Of a stretch of DNA of 64,000 nt, positions 34,860 to 41,578 are shown in pieces (the first letter of the stretch is position 1; each line of letters begins with the position of its first letter). A program made the position numbers and the translations under genes. The DNA lies in assembly GCF_001563285.1 (NCBI RefSeq), contig NZ_CP005188.1, positions 2,981,501 to 3,045,500 on the forward strand. Reading direction: 5' to 3'. This stretch comes from Sphingobium sp. MI1205 (GTDB taxonomy: Bacteria > Pseudomonadota > Alphaproteobacteria > Sphingomonadales > Sphingomonadaceae). The notes beneath the pieces were generated by a model. The model saw only the letters and a program-made list of their open reading frames with translations, made no database searches and had not been told where the DNA came from.

Positions 34860-35102
34860 TTATGGTTGTTCGGGATCGGCGGGGGCGGCTGCTATGGGGA
34901 CCGCCCCCGCCATGCCGCCGCCTGAGAGGGGCGCAGCGGCAATCTGTTGTTGGGTGGCGCGGTCGATTTCGTCGGCCCAATGCTCGGCCGTGTCGAAATC
35001 GACGCCGAAGATGTCGGCGAGGTTGGCCAGCAACGCGCGGCCGACCTGGTTGTACCGCGCCTCGAAATGGCGGCGGGTGATGGTCATGTCGACGAAGCTC
35101 AC
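34860..35102 (-). CDS. Phage hypothetical protein, 80 residues
   Basis: This small protein starts MSFVDMTITRRHFEARYNQV and has a helical core (LLANLADIFGVDFDTAEHWADE) and an Ala/Pro-rich tail. The GTG start overlaps the upstream stop (GTGA); an ATG five codons in is the alternative. There is no family I recognise. Confidence 0.7.
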   Translation of the reverse strand: MSFVDMTITRRHFEARYNQVGRALLANLADIFGVDFDTAEHWADEIDRATQQQIAAAPLSGGGMAGAVPIAAAPADPEQP

Positions 35103-35500
35103 GAACGGACCTCCGCCGCCAGATGATAGGCATGGTCGCGGATCGCCAGCGCGGCTCCGATGGCGGCATAGAGCGCCTGCGCGTCCTGCTCACTGATCTC
35201 CGCCATGCCCTCCGGCGTAGCCAGCAGCACCTTACGCGTGACGGGCTGATAGAATGCGTCGATCCCGCTGGCGAAGCGCCATTGCTGCCGACGAGGAATC
35301 CCCTGCTGCGCGCGATAATATTCCATCGACCCGCTGCCGACGCAGCAGTCGCAGAAATAGGCGGGCACATAGCCAGGTACGCGAAGCGCGTCCCATCCAT
35401 CGGGCAGCGCGACACCGGCTACCACCACGCCTTGGGCGGGGCAGCGGAAACACTGGATCAGTTCCTCCCTGTCGGCCGCGATCATCCCTTCCCCGCTCAC
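35099..35500 (-). CDS. Zinc-finger-like phage protein, 133 residues
   Basis: It carries paired cysteines: CFRCP near the start and YFCDCCVGSGS in the middle, suggesting a metal site. The second half is FYQPVTRKVLLATPEGMAEI followed by a helical ending. The GTG start overlaps the upstream stop (GTGA) with GGAGGG just before; an ATG five codons later is possible. The function is unknown; a nucleic-acid-binding role is only a guess. Confidence 0.65.
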   Translation of the reverse strand: MSGEGMIAADREELIQCFRCPAQGVVVAGVALPDGWDALRVPGYVPAYFCDCCVGSGSMEYYRAQQGIPRRQQWRFASGIDAFYQPVTRKVLLATPEGMAEISEQDAQALYAAIGAALAIRDHAYHLAAEVRS

Positions 35501-36003
35501 AGCATCGCCCTCCGTGTCTGCTTGCCTGTGGCCGCGATCGTCACCACCCGCCGTTCGAGCGGCGACGGCTCCTCGATCGCGATCTTTCCTGCGGCGACCA
35601 GTCGGCGCATCCGGTAGCTGGCGGACGCTGCACCGGCGAGGCCGACACGCCGCGCCAACTCGCCATTGGTCGGGCACGGATGCCCTTTGTCTGCCGCCGT
35701 CACGAGTATCTTCAGGATCATGCGCTCAGCTGTGTAGCGGCCCCTGATCTCGCGCCGCACGAACCGCCCGCGCCGCTCCGGCACACGACGCGGCGGATCG
35801 GGCAGGCGCTGCGCGATGAAGCGGAAGCCTTCGTCGGCCCGCTTCGTGGTCATCGTCACCAGCCCGCGCTCATGCAGCGCGCGCACCGCAGCCCCGATCG
35901 CCTCACTCGGCCGCAGGCCGGTGCAATAGACGACATCTTCGCCGGGCACCGCGCGCGCGACCCAGGCTTCGAACTGATCGGGCGACAGTGCCTGCATATT
36001 CAA
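35497..36003 (-). CDS. Winged-helix-like early regulator
   Basis: This protein of about 168 residues has a winged-helix pattern in its C-terminal half: RMILKILVTAADKGHPCPTN then GELARRVGLAGAASASYRMR then LVAAGKIAIEEPS. An N-terminal domain of about 60 residues precedes it. It may control early or late phage promoters. The start is either TTG at 36003 (spaced 7 bases from AGGAGG) or ATG at 35997. Confidence 0.7.
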   Translation of the reverse strand: MNMQALSPDQFEAWVARAVPGEDVVYCTGLRPSEAIGAAVRALHERGLVTMTTKRADEGFRFIAQRLPDPPRRVPERRGRFVRREIRGRYTAERMILKILVTAADKGHPCPTNGELARRVGLAGAASASYRMRRLVAAGKIAIEEPSPLERRVVTIAATGKQTRRAML

Positions 36004-36497
36004 CGGTCCCCCTCCTGATCGGCGAGGCGGCGATCGAGCGCCGCCAGCGTTTCCTGCATCCGAAGAATGTCGGCGCGGATCTTCTCGCGCTCGCGCGGCG
36101 AGGGCTCGACGCCCATCTCACCGTCTGGGCTGAGCGCCGCGCGGATGCTGTTCGACAGGTCGCCCAGCTCACCGGCCAGTTCGACCACTGTCAGCGTCAA
36201 CCCGCCCGCATCCTCACTGGCATCGGGCATCCGCACGAACACCCCGCCCAGCTGGCGGCACATGGCCCGCACGATGAAGGGATGACCGTCGGTGCGCGTC
36301 CCCAGCAGATCGATCGTCACGGCGTCGCGGATCGCGATGCTGTCCCGGTCATTGACCGAGCCGCAGCGCGACAGCTGGCTGCGCCCCACCGGCGTTTCCT
36401 CGGCACAGCGGTCAAGCCCGCCTGCGGCCTCGACCGCACGCTTCGTCGCCAGGGCAAGCGCCTTTTCCCCGATGCTGATATCCCCCCGGATCGGCAT
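36000..36497 (-). CDS. Phage regulatory protein, possibly CII-like
   Basis: This 165-residue protein has an N-terminal helix-turn-helix-like region (ALATKRAVEAAGGLDRCAEE then TPVGRSQLSRC), an acidic middle with LTVVELAGELGDLSNSI and a C-terminal coiled-coil-like helix. The layout resembles the phage regulatory CII/YmfL type. It is the first gene of the early minus-strand operon after the plus-strand gene 36615-36956. Confidence 0.6.
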   Translation of the reverse strand: MPIRGDISIGEKALALATKRAVEAAGGLDRCAEETPVGRSQLSRCGSVNDRDSIAIRDAVTIDLLGTRTDGHPFIVRAMCRQLGGVFVRMPDASEDAGGLTLTVVELAGELGDLSNSIRAALSPDGEMGVEPSPREREKIRADILRMQETLAALDRRLADQEGDR

Positions 36498-36614
36498 GAT
36501 CTATGCCGCCCCGCGCTTGTGACGGGCTTTCCGGCGCCCTCCACCAGGGGCGCTGCCAGCGCCCCCGGCTTCGGCTATCGTGTCGGTATCGAATCGAACA
36601 CGAAAGGAACTGGC

Positions 36615-36956
36615 ATGGCCCGTCTCAGGCCCGAGGATATCAAGCTCAGCAGCGGGCCGAACGGCGCTGTCACGCTTAAAATCAAGGACAAGACCCATGT
36701 CATCGAGGCCAGCGATCTGCTCCGGCTCTCCACCATCCTCGGCAACGCCGCAGTAGATGAAACAAAGGAGCGGAACCGATTTCCCGTCGTGCAGGACATC
36801 TACCTCAAACCCTTCGATGAAACCGGACGGGCGCTGCTGCACCTCCAGCTCAGCGCCGGGCCGGTCATCCTGTCGATAGACAGCAATTGGCTCAAAGCGC
36901 TTGCGGATGCGGCCAGTGCGGCCCTGGAACATAGCATCCCAGCGGGCAACGGCTGA
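36615..36956 (+). CDS. Orphan plus-strand phage protein, 113 residues
   Basis: From the ATG at 36615 with the ribosome binding site AAAGGAAC, the protein reads MARLRPEDIKLSSGPNGAVT and is a mixed alpha/beta small protein with GRALLHLQLSAGPVILSID near the end. No family is recognised. Its third codon positions are clearly richer in G+C than those of the overlapping minus-strand frame, which supports the plus strand. It lies antisense between the Cro-like gene and the rest of the leftward early operon, upstream of which is an 8 bp-stem hairpin (36547-36565). Confidence 0.65.
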   Translation: MARLRPEDIKLSSGPNGAVTLKIKDKTHVIEASDLLRLSTILGNAAVDETKERNRFPVVQDIYLKPFDETGRALLHLQLSAGPVILSIDSNWLKALADAASAALEHSIPAGNG

Positions 36957-37006
36957 CGCGCACAGCGCAACGATCCGATCGGCATTGCCGAGGCAGGCGG
37001 ACTGCA

Positions 37007-37309
37007 TCATGCAGCCTCATCTTCAGCAGGAGGGGATTTCGGCGGCTCATTTCCCGGTGACGACGATCCTTCCGCTTCCGTATCAACCGCAGTGTCAGAT
37101 GCTGAATGACGCATCTCATCAGGAAGGAAGTCTTCAGGCTCCAATGGCTGTTCAACCGACCGCGCGGCCGTCATCACGTCAGGCCAATGCTTAACCGGGA
37201 TAGCGTCCCGATCGCGCCACCCTTGCACGGTGGTATGGCGAGCGTGGCCCAGCAACTGGGCCAGCTTCCTTATACCCCCGATGCGGTCTATGATCTCTGC
37301 GTGCGACAT
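37007..37309 (-). CDS. Cro-like DNA-binding protein
   Basis: This 100-residue protein has an N-terminal helix-turn-helix (IIDRIGGIRKLAQLLGHARH then TTVQGWRDRDAIPVKHW) of the Cro/YdaS style and a disordered acidic tail. It is divergent from the S24 repressor. Its likely promoter (-35 TTGACA, 17 bp, -10 TACATC) ends 7 bases before the ATG, so the transcript may start at the ATG itself and be leaderless. Confidence 0.82.
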   Translation of the reverse strand: MSHAEIIDRIGGIRKLAQLLGHARHTTVQGWRDRDAIPVKHWPDVMTAARSVEQPLEPEDFLPDEMRHSASDTAVDTEAEGSSSPGNEPPKSPPAEDEAA

Positions 37310-37315
37310 AACGGC

Positions 37316-37344
37316 GATGTACGCTCACAGCGTACTGGTGTCAA
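37316..37344 (-). promoter_or_regulatory. Early leftward promoter (PR-like) with operator
   Basis: Minus strand: -35 TTGACA at 37344-37339, spacer of exactly 17 bp, -10 TACATC at 37321-37316. The perfect inverted repeat TACGCT-CAC-AGCGTA (37320-37334) occupies the spacer and overlaps the -10, so a bound repressor would block it. The -10 ends 7 bases from the Cro-like ATG. Confidence 0.75.
37320..37334. promoter_or_regulatory. Operator copy 1: TACGCTCACAGCGTA
   Basis: A perfect 6-3-6 inverted repeat lies between the divergent Cro-like and repressor genes. The same 15 bp pattern TACG-N7-CGTA appears at 38508-38522 and 38542-38556. It is the likely binding site of the repressor at 37382-38113 and/or the Cro-like protein. 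Confidence 0.7.
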
Positions 37345-37381
37345 CGTAGAATATGTACAGCCGTTCCGTCATGCAGACATT

Positions 37382-38113
37382 GTGGATCAGGAAGAAACCA
37401 TTGGTTCTCAGCTCTTAGCGCTGAAACATCGCGCAGGCCTGTCGCTCGACGCCATCGCGAAGGGAGGCGGCTATGCTGGCCGATCTTCTGTACAGCGGTA
37501 CTTCTCGTCCGATTTCTCTGGGCCTCTTCCTCCCGACGCTGCGGTAGCCCTCGCTCGCGCCCTAGCAGGTAAGGGCGAGCCGTCGATCAAGGCGGATGAC
37601 GTCTTGAAGCTGTCGATCTCCGAAGCACTCCGTGCCGCCAGCGGCGAACCGCAGCGATATTTCCTCACCGTTGAAGGAACCGTGGAAGCAGGCGTGTGGC
37701 GCGAACAATCTGAGTGGCCGGAATCGGAACGATACGACATCGAGGTCGGCCCACCGCCCTTCAAGGACGCGAAGCGCATGGCGGTCAAGATGACCGGCCA
37801 TTCTATGGACCTTACCATCCCACCAGGCTCCGACCTGGAGGTCTTGTGGATCAAGTTCACCAATATCACGCCCGTTCCCGGCGATCTGGTGATTGTTGAA
37901 CGCCATCGGCACGACCTGGTCGAATTGACCTGCAAGCGGCTCGATGTTGAAGGCAGTGAATATGTCCTGCGAGCAGAGTCCAGCAGGCCAGAATTTCAGG
38001 AAGTCATCCGGGTAGGGTCAGCAAGCCTGGACCTTGTGACCGATGATGGCGTCCAGATCGTGGGCATCGTGTTATCGTCCCAGCAACGGCACAGCACGCG
38101 CCGTTTCACTTGA
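37382..38113 (+). CDS. Phage repressor with S24 (LexA-like) domain
   Basis: This repressor of about 243 residues has an N-terminal helix-turn-helix region (ETIGSQLLALKHRAGLSLDA, RSSVQRYF) and a C-terminal peptidase S24 domain with the serine site MTGHSMDLTIPPGSDL and a PVPGDLVIVERH segment. RecA-stimulated self-cleavage would allow SOS induction. The start is a GTG at 37382; no ATG lies in a good position. It faces the Cro-like gene and its 3' end overlaps the HIRAN gene. Confidence 0.85.
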   Translation: MDQEETIGSQLLALKHRAGLSLDAIAKGGGYAGRSSVQRYFSSDFSGPLPPDAAVALARALAGKGEPSIKADDVLKLSISEALRAASGEPQRYFLTVEGTVEAGVWREQSEWPESERYDIEVGPPPFKDAKRMAVKMTGHSMDLTIPPGSDLEVLWIKFTNITPVPGDLVIVERHRHDLVELTCKRLDVEGSEYVLRAESSRPEFQEVIRVGSASLDLVTDDGVQIVGIVLSSQQRHSTRRFT

Positions 38114-38483
38114 ACAGGAAGCCTAGGCAACCCTTCGACGCCGCCATGCGGTCTAGTTCGGCGCGCATCAATTCTGCCTGATCTCCTATGGCAACGCGAA
38201 GGACGATGCCGGAAGAGGGCTTGTCGCGCGTACCGCCCGTAACCTCGACAACATAGGCTGCGACGTCTTTGCGCTCTTTCGCGATTGCACGCTGCAACCA
38301 GGAATCGCGTGGCACATAGCCAATGACTTGGCCGCTCGCATTGCGCGCGACCACCGCCAGCGGATCATGCCGATTGTCGGTTTCATGCACGAGTGAAACC
38401 CGTTCGCCGTAGCGCGTTTCGCGCACCGCCTTTTGGTATCGCGCTTCGCCAACAAGCCCCGCGTCGTATGTTTTGATCCCCAT
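38106..38483 (-). CDS. HIRAN-domain protein
   Basis: This 125-residue protein is a HIRAN domain, visible in GERVSLVHETDNRHDPLAVV then GQVIGYVPRD. HIRAN domains bind DNA ends or damaged DNA and in bacteria occur alone or with nucleases. Here it stands alone, convergent with the repressor gene (8 bp overlap) and starting at the edge of the second operator region. It may act in lysogeny or exclusion. Confidence 0.82.
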   Translation of the reverse strand: MGIKTYDAGLVGEARYQKAVRETRYGERVSLVHETDNRHDPLAVVARNASGQVIGYVPRDSWLQRAIAKERKDVAAYVVEVTGGTRDKPSSGIVLRVAIGDQAELMRAELDRMAASKGCLGFLFK

Positions 38484-38507
38484 CCGTGCAGCCTATCCGA
38501 CAAGAGG

Positions 38508-38522
38508 TACGCATGCACCGTA
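38508..38522. promoter_or_regulatory. Operator copy 3: TACGCATGCACCGTA
   Basis: TACG-N7-CGTA with the same 15 bp length as the other two operators lies 34 bp (centre to centre) upstream of copy 2. It sits between the HIRAN gene start and the plus-strand early gene, so it may help cooperative repressor binding or control the HIRAN gene. Confidence 0.55.
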
Positions 38523-38531
38523 CATTTCGAT

Positions 38532-38560
38532 TTGACTAGTGTACGTTCATGGCGTACATA
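38532..38560 (+). promoter_or_regulatory. Rightward early promoter with operator copy 2
   Basis: Plus strand: -35 TTGACT (38532-38537), 17 bp spacer, -10 TACATA (38555-38560). The operator TACGTTCATGGCGTA lies at 38542-38556, four bases after the -35 and overlapping the -10 by two bases, which is exactly the geometry of the leftward promoter. It should drive the small-gene operon starting at 38590. Confidence 0.75.
38542..38556. promoter_or_regulatory. Operator copy 2: TACGTTCATGGCGTA
   Basis: Matches copy 1 at 12 of 15 positions, including both TACG/CGTA ends, and is placed the same way inside a promoter spacer. The inner symmetry is imperfect. Confidence 0.65.
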
Positions 38561-38589
38561 CCGCCCCGCAACACCAACGGGAGGCAGTC

Positions 38590-39036
38590 ATGCTTCAGGT
38601 CGAAACCGAATTCCCTAATCCCGGCAGCATCGCCTTGTTCAACGGCCTGCGCTGGCGCGTGCTGAGCCACGCCGCTGACGGCACCGCGCACATCGCCCGC
38701 GAAGGCGTTGCCGCCAGCCTGAGCCGCCGCGCCGCGATCGACGAGCTGGTCGATCCCAAGGCCGCCGATGACAACGCCCTGATCGCACTGACCGACGCCA
38801 GCGAGGCGGGCAAGCGCATCGGCCTGTTCATCGCCCGCCAGTTGCGCGACGCCAATGAGATCACGCTGGCCGATCTGCGCCGCGACCTGAGCGAGGCCGC
38901 GCGCGAAGGCCGCGTCCCCGCGCCGCGCGATAATTTCCAGATCGCCATGCTCCTGCGGAAGCTGGGCTGGCGCAAGATTGGCAACATCGCGCAAGGCAGC
39001 CGGTCGTCCATCTATGTCCGGGGCGCTGTCCAGTGA
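38590..39036 (+). CDS. Phage hypothetical protein, 148 residues
   Basis: This is the first gene of the rightward operon. From the ATG at 38590 (ribosome binding site GGGAGGC) it reads MLQVETEFPNPGSIALFNGL, with a beta-rich first part (WRVLSHAADGTAHIAREG) and helical middle. The C-terminal part, NFQIAMLLRKLGWRKIGNI then SRSSIYVRG, resembles a winged helix. It could be a DNA-binding protein, but I cannot name the family. It overlaps the next gene by GTGA. Confidence 0.75.
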   Translation: MLQVETEFPNPGSIALFNGLRWRVLSHAADGTAHIAREGVAASLSRRAAIDELVDPKAADDNALIALTDASEAGKRIGLFIARQLRDANEITLADLRRDLSEAAREGRVPAPRDNFQIAMLLRKLGWRKIGNIAQGSRSSIYVRGAVQ

Positions 39037-39203
39037 GCGCCGCCAGCCAGATCGCCGCCCTGGTCTTCACCAGCGCCTTCGGCCTCGCCGCCTGGACGAT
39101 CGTCAGCATGTTCGCGGCCTATCGCCACAAGATGGTCGCCGCCCTGCTGTTCGAACCAATCCCGCGCGATGCGCCGATCGTCCTGCGAAAGACTGCCCGT
39201 TGA
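39033..39203 (+). CDS. 56-residue membrane protein
   Basis: The GTG start overlaps the previous stop. The product has one hydrophobic helix (QIAALVFTSAFGLAAWTIVS) followed by a basic cytoplasmic-type tail. It is coupled to the next ORF by TTGA. It is too small for family assignment. Confidence 0.6.
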   Translation: MSAASQIAALVFTSAFGLAAWTIVSMFAAYRHKMVAALLFEPIPRDAPIVLRKTAR

Positions 39204-39343
39204 GCGCTCGCTTTCACATTCGCGGCCGCGATCCGCTGCTGCGCTCGCCGCTGACCCAGTGGCAGCGCGAACGGGCGCGCGGCGCAATCCTGCCGATGGA
39301 GCAGCCGCGCCGGTCATGGTTCAGCCTGCGGCGGCGCGGATGA
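39200..39343 (+). CDS. 47-residue basic protein
   Basis: A TTG start overlaps the upstream TGA (TTGA). The product is very arginine-rich: SARFHIRGRDPLLRSPL then QWQRERARGAI. It is probably a nucleic-acid-binding or structural peptide. Its stop overlaps the start of the next gene (ATGA), the main support for its reality. Confidence 0.5.
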   Translation: MSARFHIRGRDPLLRSPLTQWQRERARGAILPMEQPRRSWFSLRRRG

Positions 39344-39510
39344 GCCGCGTCCATTTCCTCAAGCACTGCGCCGAGTGCGGCAAGCCAGGCGCGCAGGAAG
39401 ACGGCTTCTGCGCCGTCTGTCGGCCCCTCTATCCCGACAGCTTCGCCACGGGCAGCGACCGCTTCAGCGACGATGTCGACCCGGCGAGCCCGGAAAGGCG
39501 CGAGCCGTGA
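39340..39510 (+). CDS. 56-residue zinc-ribbon protein
   Basis: Two CxxC pairs (CAEC and CAVC, 12 residues apart) form a zinc ribbon at the N-terminus, MSRVHFLKHCAECGKPG; an acidic tail follows. Zinc ribbons of this size in phages often bind nucleic acid or a host protein. It is coupled on both sides by 4 bp overlaps. Confidence 0.65.
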   Translation: MSRVHFLKHCAECGKPGAQEDGFCAVCRPLYPDSFATGSDRFSDDVDPASPERREP

Positions 39511-39626
39511 CGCGGTCCGCCCTCTTCTTTGCCGCCCTCATTGCGATCGGCGCGCTGTTCATGCTCGCCAGCTTCGATTTCGGGACGCTGCCGACGCCCA
39601 CGACACAGTGGACGCGCTGCTCCTGA
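39507..39626 (+). CDS. 39-residue membrane peptide
   Basis: The GTG start overlaps the zinc-ribbon stop (GTGA). The peptide has one hydrophobic helix (SALFFAALIAIGALFMLASF) and ends TQWTRCS. It is the last of four coupled tiny genes; a hairpin follows its stop. Confidence 0.5.
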   Translation: MTRSALFFAALIAIGALFMLASFDFGTLPTPTTQWTRCS

Positions 39627-39634
39627 CCCCATTC

Positions 39635-39699
39635 CGCCGGATTTCCGGCGACCCAAGCACCCCGGCACACGACGCCGGATGCCCACCGAAAAGCGGTGG
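39635..39699 (+). terminator. Two hairpins between the small-gene operon and the vWA gene
   Basis: CGCCGGA-TT-TCCGGCG at 39635-39650 directly follows the stop of the 39-residue ORF, and CCACCG-AAAAG-CGGTGG lies at 39683-39699. Neither is followed by a T run, so they may attenuate or process the transcript rather than fully end it. No promoter is obvious in the 97-base gap. Confidence 0.4.
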
Positions 39700-39723
39700 A
39701 TGTTTAAAGCGAAAGGACCAAGG

Positions 39724-40329
39724 ATGAACACGATTACCCTAACGCCCGAGACGATCACGGAATATGATTTCGTCATCGGCCTGGACGCCTCCGGCTCGAT
39801 GGCATCGCCCTCGACCCGCTATCCTGGCAAGACCCGCTGGCAGGAAGCCCAGGAAACCATCTTCGGCCTCGCGTCGATCCTCGGTCAGTATGACACCGAC
39901 GGCATCGACATCGTCGTGTTTGGCGGCTCGGTCGAAGTCCATGAGGGCGTGACCGCCGACAAGGTCGCCTCGATCTTCCAGGCCCGCAGCCCGCGCGGCT
40001 CGACCCCGCTGGCCGAAGCGATCCAGAAGATCGACGCCCTCAACGGCGACGGCAAGAAGGCCGTGGCGCTCATCTTCACCGATGGCGAGCCCGACGATCG
40101 CGCCGCAGCCGAAGCGGCGATCGTCAGCGCCGCCGGCAAGCTGGAGAAGGACGAGGACTTCACCATCCTCTTTGTCCAGATCGGTGACGACGCCGGCGCG
40201 GCGAAGTTCCTCGCGCACCTGGATGACGGCCTGACGTCGGCCAAGTTCGACATCGTCGACACGATCAGCGCGGCCGAAGCCGACAAGCTGGAGCCGATCG
40301 ACCTGATCAACAAGGCCATCAACGACTGA
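39724..40329 (+). CDS. vWA-domain protein
   Basis: This 201-residue protein is a single von Willebrand factor A domain. The metal-ion adhesion site is visible: DASGSM (DxSxS) near residue 21, the conserved threonine in GSTPLAEA and the aspartate in FTDGEPDD. It has no signal peptide, so it acts in the cytoplasm. Bacterial stand-alone vWA proteins act with AAA or kinase partners, and none is next to it. The start has the ribosome binding site GGACCAAGG. The next gene is a small membrane protein. Confidence 0.88.
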   Translation: MNTITLTPETITEYDFVIGLDASGSMASPSTRYPGKTRWQEAQETIFGLASILGQYDTDGIDIVVFGGSVEVHEGVTADKVASIFQARSPRGSTPLAEAIQKIDALNGDGKKAVALIFTDGEPDDRAAAEAAIVSAAGKLEKDEDFTILFVQIGDDAGAAKFLAHLDDGLTSAKFDIVDTISAAEADKLEPIDLINKAIND

Positions 40330-40393
40330 TCGGGGGTGGACGGCGGGGACACGACCCCCGCCGTCCTATTCGCCTGCGAAAGGACAAGCGAAC

Positions 40394-40627
40394 GTGGAAA
40401 TGTTCAACACCCTCCTCGCCAAGGGCAAGGCGCTTTTCGTCGACCTCGAAGCCCGTTGGTCGGGCATCCAGTCGCCCGCCGCGAAGATCGCAGTCGCGGC
40501 CTTCGTCGCCGTGCTGCTCGCCATGATCGTGTGGGCCATCCTGCCCTGGATCGGCTTCTTCATCGCCGTCGGCCTGGTCGCCTTCATCGTCCGCCTCTTC
40601 TGGCCCAACGACCAGCCGCGCGCCTGA
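40394..40627 (+). CDS. Small membrane protein, 77 residues
   Basis: An amphipathic N-terminal part (FNTLLAKGKALFVDLEARW) is followed by two close hydrophobic helices (AVAAFVAVLLAMIVWAIL and IGFFIAVGLVAFIVRLF). The GTG at 40394 is spaced 8 bases from AAAGGAC; the ATG two codons in is also possible. Its role may be linked with the vWA protein just upstream. Confidence 0.7.
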   Translation: MEMFNTLLAKGKALFVDLEARWSGIQSPAAKIAVAAFVAVLLAMIVWAILPWIGFFIAVGLVAFIVRLFWPNDQPRA

Positions 40628-40667
40628 CGTCACCCCCCTTTTTCCAACCAGCCAACAGGAGAATGCA

Positions 40668-40988
40668 ATGGCTGATACCGTGACCGCCGACGACAACTGG
40701 GTCGGCAAATATGTGATCGTGCGCTGCCGTGATGCGGGCGTGCATGCCGGCGTGCTGAAAAGCCGCGGCGAACGTGCCTGCGAACTGACCGACGCCCGCC
40801 GCCTCTGGTACTGGAAGCCGGCCAACAAGGCGGCCTTCCTCTCCGGCGTCGCGACCGAGGGCCTGCACGGCGACAGCAAGATCGGCGCGCCGGTCGACAT
40901 CGTGCTGACCGAGAACTGCGAGATCATCGCATGCACCGAAACCGCCGAGCAGAGCATCCGCGCGCTCGCCAGCCATCCGGGCCGCTAA
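40668..40988 (+). CDS. DUF6948-like phage protein
   Basis: This 106-residue protein reads MADTVTADDNWVGKYVIVRC with VHAGVLKSRGERACELTDAR and RRLWYWKPAN, a pattern I associate with the small DUF6948 family of phages. It is a beta-rich single domain. The ribosome binding site AGGAGA precedes it. Its TAA overlaps the ATG of the next frame. Confidence 0.65.
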   Translation: MADTVTADDNWVGKYVIVRCRDAGVHAGVLKSRGERACELTDARRLWYWKPANKAAFLSGVATEGLHGDSKIGAPVDIVLTENCEIIACTETAEQSIRALASHPGR

Positions 40989-41578
40989 TGTGGGCGGGCT
41001 ATCAGGGCAGGCCGGCTACGGCTCCGGCTACGGCTCCGGCTACGGCGACGGCTACGGCGACGGCTCCGGCTACGGCTCCGGCTACGGCTACGGCGACGGC
41101 TACGGCGACGGCTCCGGCTACGGCTCCGGCTACGGCGACGGCTACGGCGACGGCTCCGGCGACGGCTCCGGCTACGGCGACGGCTGAACCGTCGGAAGAT
41201 CGAGGGGGCCCTGCCCCCTCGATCATGATCTTGCGCACCCCTCGACGGCATCAGCGCAGCCGCAAGCGCGGCGCGACGACCCCGGAGGGGATTATCTACT
41301 GTGGCCGCCCGACCATTCGCGGCAACCCTTTCCGCGCCGATCGCTTTGGCCATGCCCGATCGGTGCGCCTTTACCGCCGCTGGCTCTCACGCGCGCTGAC
41401 GATCGGCGATCTGGAGCGGCTCGGTTTCAACCAGTCCGAGATCAACGGCCTGGTCCAGTGGCGCAACCGCCTCGATCGTGAACTGCCCACGCTGCGCGGG
41501 CGAGACCTGCAATGCTGGTGCCCGCTCAGCTCGCGCTGGTGCCATGTCGACGCCCTACTGGAGGCGGCGAACCCATGA
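40988..41578 (+). CDS. DUF4326 protein with repeat-encoded N-terminal extension
   Basis: The C-terminal 117 residues form a DUF4326 domain: IIYCGRPTIRGNPFRADRFG, then helices, then LQCWCPLSSRWCHVDALLE. From the ATG at 40988, which overlaps the previous stop (TAATG), the first 66 or so residues are Ala-Thr and Pro-Ala-Thr repeats encoded by a hexanucleotide array. The true start may instead be the ATG at 41225, exactly after a hairpin, which would give a normal-length family member. The function of DUF4326 is unknown. Confidence 0.7.
   Translation: MWAGYQGRPATAPATAPATATATATAPATAPATATATATATAPATAPATATATATAPATAPATATAEPSEDRGGPAPSIMILRTPRRHQRSRKRGATTPEGIIYCGRPTIRGNPFRADRFGHARSVRLYRRWLSRALTIGDLERLGFNQSEINGLVQWRNRLDRELPTLRGRDLQCWCPLSSRWCHVDALLEAANP
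41023..41186. repeat. Hexanucleotide tandem repeat (GGCTAC / GGCTCC / GGCGAC)
   Basis: About 27 consecutive 6-base units of the form GGCNNC, mainly GGCTAC, GGCTCC and GGCGAC, occur in higher-order blocks. The array is open in several frames, encoding Ala-Thr/Pro-Ala-Thr, Gly-Tyr/Gly-Ser/Gly-Asp or Ala-Val runs. Since the unit is two codons, copy-number change would alter length without a frameshift. Confidence 0.9.
41198..41224. promoter_or_regulatory. Perfect 11 bp-stem hairpin before the DUF4326 core
   Basis: GATCGAGGGGG (41198-41208) pairs exactly with CCCCCTCGATC (41214-41224) around a five-base loop. It ends immediately before the ATG at 41225 and contains the only purine-rich stretch upstream of that ATG, so it could hide a ribosome binding site. 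Confidence 0.5.

Noticed and set aside
36501..37010. Minus-strand reading frame with an ATGA overlap to the Cro-like gene, antisense to 36615-36956
   Set aside because: Its spacing fits the operon, but its third codon positions are less G+C-rich than those of the plus-strand frame, which also has a good ribosome binding site. The plus-strand gene is preferred, with some doubt.
41023..41186. CRISPR array
   Set aside because: The repeat is a 6-base unit without spacers and no cas genes are present; it is a simple tandem repeat.
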